55,777 bases of DNA from Ignavibacteriaceae bacterium (GTDB taxonomy: Bacteria > Bacteroidota > Ignavibacteria > Ignavibacteriales > Ignavibacteriaceae): positions 1-55,777 of the forward strand of contig JALNWB010000004.1 of NCBI GenBank assembly GCA_023231105.1, in the 5' to 3' direction. Numbering within the stretch: the first letter of the stretch is position 1; each line of letters starts with the position of its first letter. Both the position numbers and the translations under genes were made by a program. Of the stretch, positions 53,468 through 55,777 are shown piece by piece. Below the pieces are notes generated by a model, which was not told the DNA's origin, ran no database searches, and saw only the letters and a list, made by a program, of their open reading frames with translations.

Positions 53468-55777
53468 ATGAGAAAACAAACTATTACAATTTTAAACACC
53501 CTCCTAATTTCTATTTTGCTTTTTGCTTCTCTTACTACAGGGCAGAGCAAAGTGAAGAGAATTAACCTCCCGAACGGCTGGGCTGTTTCGCCGGTTGGAA
53601 AAAGTTTACCGTTGGGAGATTTACCTCTGCAAATCGCACTCTCTACATCCGGCAAATATTTAGCGGTAACCAACAACGGACAAAGCGATCAATCCATTCA
53701 ATTAATTTCTACTAAAGATTTTAAAATCCTTGATGAAAAACCGATTGCAAAAGCATGGTTCGGTCTGGTTTTCAGCGAAGATGAAAAATTTCTTTACGCT
53801 TCCGGTGGAAACGATAACTGGATTCTCAAGTACGCAATCCAAAATAATAAATTAGTTTTTACCGATACGCTAATCCTCGGCAAAAAGTGGCCCGAAAAAA
53901 TTTCTCCCGCTGGTTTGGCTATTGACGATCAGAAAAATGTTTTGTACCTGGTAACAAAAGAAAACAATTCCCTCTATCTAATAGATACAAAATCCAAATC
54001 CGTTACTGGGACTTATCCTTTAGGCGGAGAAGGTTACCAGTGCCGTTTATCTCCCGACAAAAAAGAGTTGTACATTTCCTGCTGGGGAGGTGATAAAGTT
54101 TTGGTTTTTGATACTGATAAAAAATCTTTCTCATCCGAAATTAAAGTTGGCGATAATCCGAACGATCTCTGTTTAACGAAAGATGGTAACTATCTTTTTG
54201 TTGCAAATGCGAATGATAATTCTGTGTCTGTTATCGATATAAAGGAACGCAAAGTAATTGAAACGCTTAACACCGCCCTTTATCCACAGTCTCCGATTGG
54301 CTCAACTCCAAACAGCGTAGCGTTAAGCGAAGACGATAAAATGTTGTTCATCGCGAACGCCGACAACAACTGCCTAACGGTTTTTGATGTCGCGAATCCC
54401 GGTTCAAGCAAGAGTGAAGGATTTATTCCAACCGGTTGGTATCCAACAAGTGTTCGTGTGGTGAACAATTTAATTTATGTCGCTAACGGAAAAGGTTTTT
54501 CATCGCTCGCTAATCCGCAAGGACCAAATCCAACCAGAAAAGGACGCACTGTAATTTATCAAAAAGGTGATACTTCCAAAGTTGTAAAAGAACAATACAT
54601 CGGCGGACTATTTAAAGGAACGTTAAGTTCAATTAAAATTCCCGATGAAAAAACTTTAGCCCGATATTCAAAACTTGTTTATGAAAATACTCCTTATCAA
54701 AAAGAAAAAGAATTAGCCGCGCATGGAGAAAAAGGAAATCCGATCCCTCAAAAAGTCGGAGCACCTTCACCGATTAAATATGTTTTTTATGTGATAAAAG
54801 AAAATAGAACTTATGATCAAGTGCTTGGGGATTTACCGCAAGGCAACGGCGATACAAGTTTAACTTTGTTCGGAGAATTTTATACGCCGAATCAACACGC
54901 CATTGCAAAGGAATTTGTTCTGCTCGATAATTTTTACGCCAATGCTGAAGTTAGCGCGGACGGACACAATTGGAGTATGGGCGCTTATGCAACCGATTAT
55001 CTTGAAAAAACCTGGCCCACAAGTTACGGCAGCAGAGGCGGCGATTACGATGCAGAAGGAAACCGTGAAGTAGCAAATAACAAAGAATTTATTTGGGATG
55101 TTTGCAGTAAACACAATGTCTCTTATCGTTCTTATGCTGAGTTCACAAATAATGGGAAAGCAACAATTCCCGTTTTAGAAAATCATTTTTGCAAATCTTT
55201 TACTGAATGGGATATGAAAGTAAGAGATACAACCCGCTTTTATCAATGGAAAAATGATTTTGATTCTCTTCTCGCGCTTGGCAAAGTTCCGCAGTTTAAC
55301 ACGCTAAGATTTATAAACGACCACACCGAAGGATTACGCAAAGGAAGACCGACACCTTACGCGCACGTTGCCGATAATGATCTTGCGGTCGGATTGTTTG
55401 TCGATTATCTAAGCCGCTCGCCAATCTGGAAAGAGACCGCAATTTTTATAATTGAAGACGACGCGCAAGATGGACCCGACCACGTTGACGCGCATAGAAC
55501 AACCGCTTACGTTGCGGGAGGATTTGTTAAACGCAATTTTGTTGACCACACCATGTACTCAACTTCTTCAATGTTAAGAACGATGGAATTAATTCTCGGA
55601 CTTCCGCCAATGAGCCAATACGATGCCGCAGCCGAACCGATGTGGAGATGTTTTTCTACCGTTCCTAACATTGCTCCGTTTACAGCGCGCCCTATTAATG
55701 TTGATCTCGATGCGAAAAACACCGCTGTTAATTTTTGGCAAGAGAAGAGTGAAACGTTGGATTTTACAGAAGCCGAT
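53468..55777 (+). CDS. YncE-type propeller / alkaline phosphatase-like phosphoesterase fusion (partial)
   Basis: Open from the ATG at 53468 to the right edge (770 codons, no stop). GGAG at 53454-53457 is a good ribosome binding site at ten bases. An N-terminal signal sequence (SILLFASLTTGQS) is followed by YVTN-type propeller repeats (about residues 40-400: KFLYASGGNDNW, NSVSVIDIKERKVIETL, FIANADNN). The second half (from about residue 437, YVIKENRTYDQVLGD) is a phosphoesterase of the alkaline phosphatase superfamily. DGHNWSMGAYATDY and IIEDDAQDGPDHVDAHR match its metal-binding region. It is probably periplasmic. Substrate not assigned; the C-terminus is missing. Confidence 0.85.
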   Translation, partial: MRKQTITILNTLLISILLFASLTTGQSKVKRINLPNGWAVSPVGKSLPLGDLPLQIALSTSGKYLAVTNNGQSDQSIQLISTKDFKILDEKPIAKAWFGLVFSEDEKFLYASGGNDNWILKYAIQNNKLVFTDTLILGKKWPEKISPAGLAIDDQKNVLYLVTKENNSLYLIDTKSKSVTGTYPLGGEGYQCRLSPDKKELYISCWGGDKVLVFDTDKKSFSSEIKVGDNPNDLCLTKDGNYLFVANANDNSVSVIDIKERKVIETLNTALYPQSPIGSTPNSVALSEDDKMLFIANADNNCLTVFDVANPGSSKSEGFIPTGWYPTSVRVVNNLIYVANGKGFSSLANPQGPNPTRKGRTVIYQKGDTSKVVKEQYIGGLFKGTLSSIKIPDEKTLARYSKLVYENTPYQKEKELAAHGEKGNPIPQKVGAPSPIKYVFYVIKENRTYDQVLGDLPQGNGDTSLTLFGEFYTPNQHAIAKEFVLLDNFYANAEVSADGHNWSMGAYATDYLEKTWPTSYGSRGGDYDAEGNREVANNKEFIWDVCSKHNVSYRSYAEFTNNGKATIPVLENHFCKSFTEWDMKVRDTTRFYQWKNDFDSLLALGKVPQFNTLRFINDHTEGLRKGRPTPYAHVADNDLAVGLFVDYLSRSPIWKETAIFIIEDDAQDGPDHVDAHRTTAYVAGGFVKRNFVDHTMYSTSSMLRTMELILGLPPMSQYDAAAEPMWRCFSTVPNIAPFTARPINVDLDAKNTAVNFWQEKSETLDFTEAD

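Noticed and set aside
53458..53676. 72-codon minus-strand frame at the start of the last gene
   Set aside because: Antisense to the signal peptide and first propeller blade of the phosphoesterase fusion, which has a good ribosome binding site and runs to the window edge.

Overview
The window looks like a chromosomal segment of a Gram-negative, low-G+C member of the Ignavibacteria (Bacteroidota/Chlorobiota side). Three secreted proteins end in a type IX secretion (T9SS) sorting domain of the NYPNPFNP kind, there is a PorV/PorQ-like protein and a CarboxypepD-reg TonB receptor, a complete moxR-bat aerotolerance operon is present, and LPS genes (kdsB, a family 9 glycosyltransferase) imply an outer membrane. 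TTG starts and stop/start overlaps are frequent. No rRNA, tRNA, CRISPR array, prophage or transposase gene was seen.

Layout. 1-7.3 kb: end of a beta-lactamase-family serine hydrolase, a YciI-like protein, two T9SS cargo proteins (one apparently without a normal start codon) and a small lipoprotein. 7.4-12.5 kb: housekeeping genes on the minus strand (B12-binding mutase subunit, HIT protein, PLP enzyme, kdsB, gatC, plsC, M48 peptidase, small Lys/Thr-rich exported protein). 12.6-20.9 kb: the moxR-DUF58-(316 aa)-batA-batB-batC-batD-batE operon. 20.9-28.1 kb: rRNA methyltransferase, DUF302 protein, Ppx/GppA phosphatase, family 9 glycosyltransferase, deoxynucleoside kinase, folK, folB, DMT transporter and pgeF, many of them overlapping. 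28.2-31.9 kb, plus strand: surE, a membrane VWA protein and a comF-like gene, converging on argS-rsfS-LytR_C-hypothetical (32.0-35.1 kb).

35.3-45.7 kb is the most distinctive accessory block. One T9SS-tagged propeller protein is followed by a tightly packed minus-strand operon: TonB-dependent receptor, 694-aa surface protein with a sorting-like C-terminus, PorV/PorQ-family barrel, TIG/propeller lipoprotein. A divergent lipoprotein gene faces it. It resembles a SusC-type uptake locus with no SusD. 45.8-53.1 kb is peptide-oriented: M29-like aminopeptidase, beta-barrel-like protein, MFS transporter, PepD dipeptidase, a stand-alone PqqD-family protein and an OPT peptide transporter. The window ends inside a plus-strand YncE-propeller/phosphoesterase fusion.

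Several intergenic gaps carry perfect or near-perfect palindromes of unrelated sequence, including three in a row at 53271-53396. They look like dispersed REP-type elements, some probably also acting as terminators. Four other hairpins look like ordinary intrinsic terminators. All product calls come from reading translated sequence and motifs; no database search was run.
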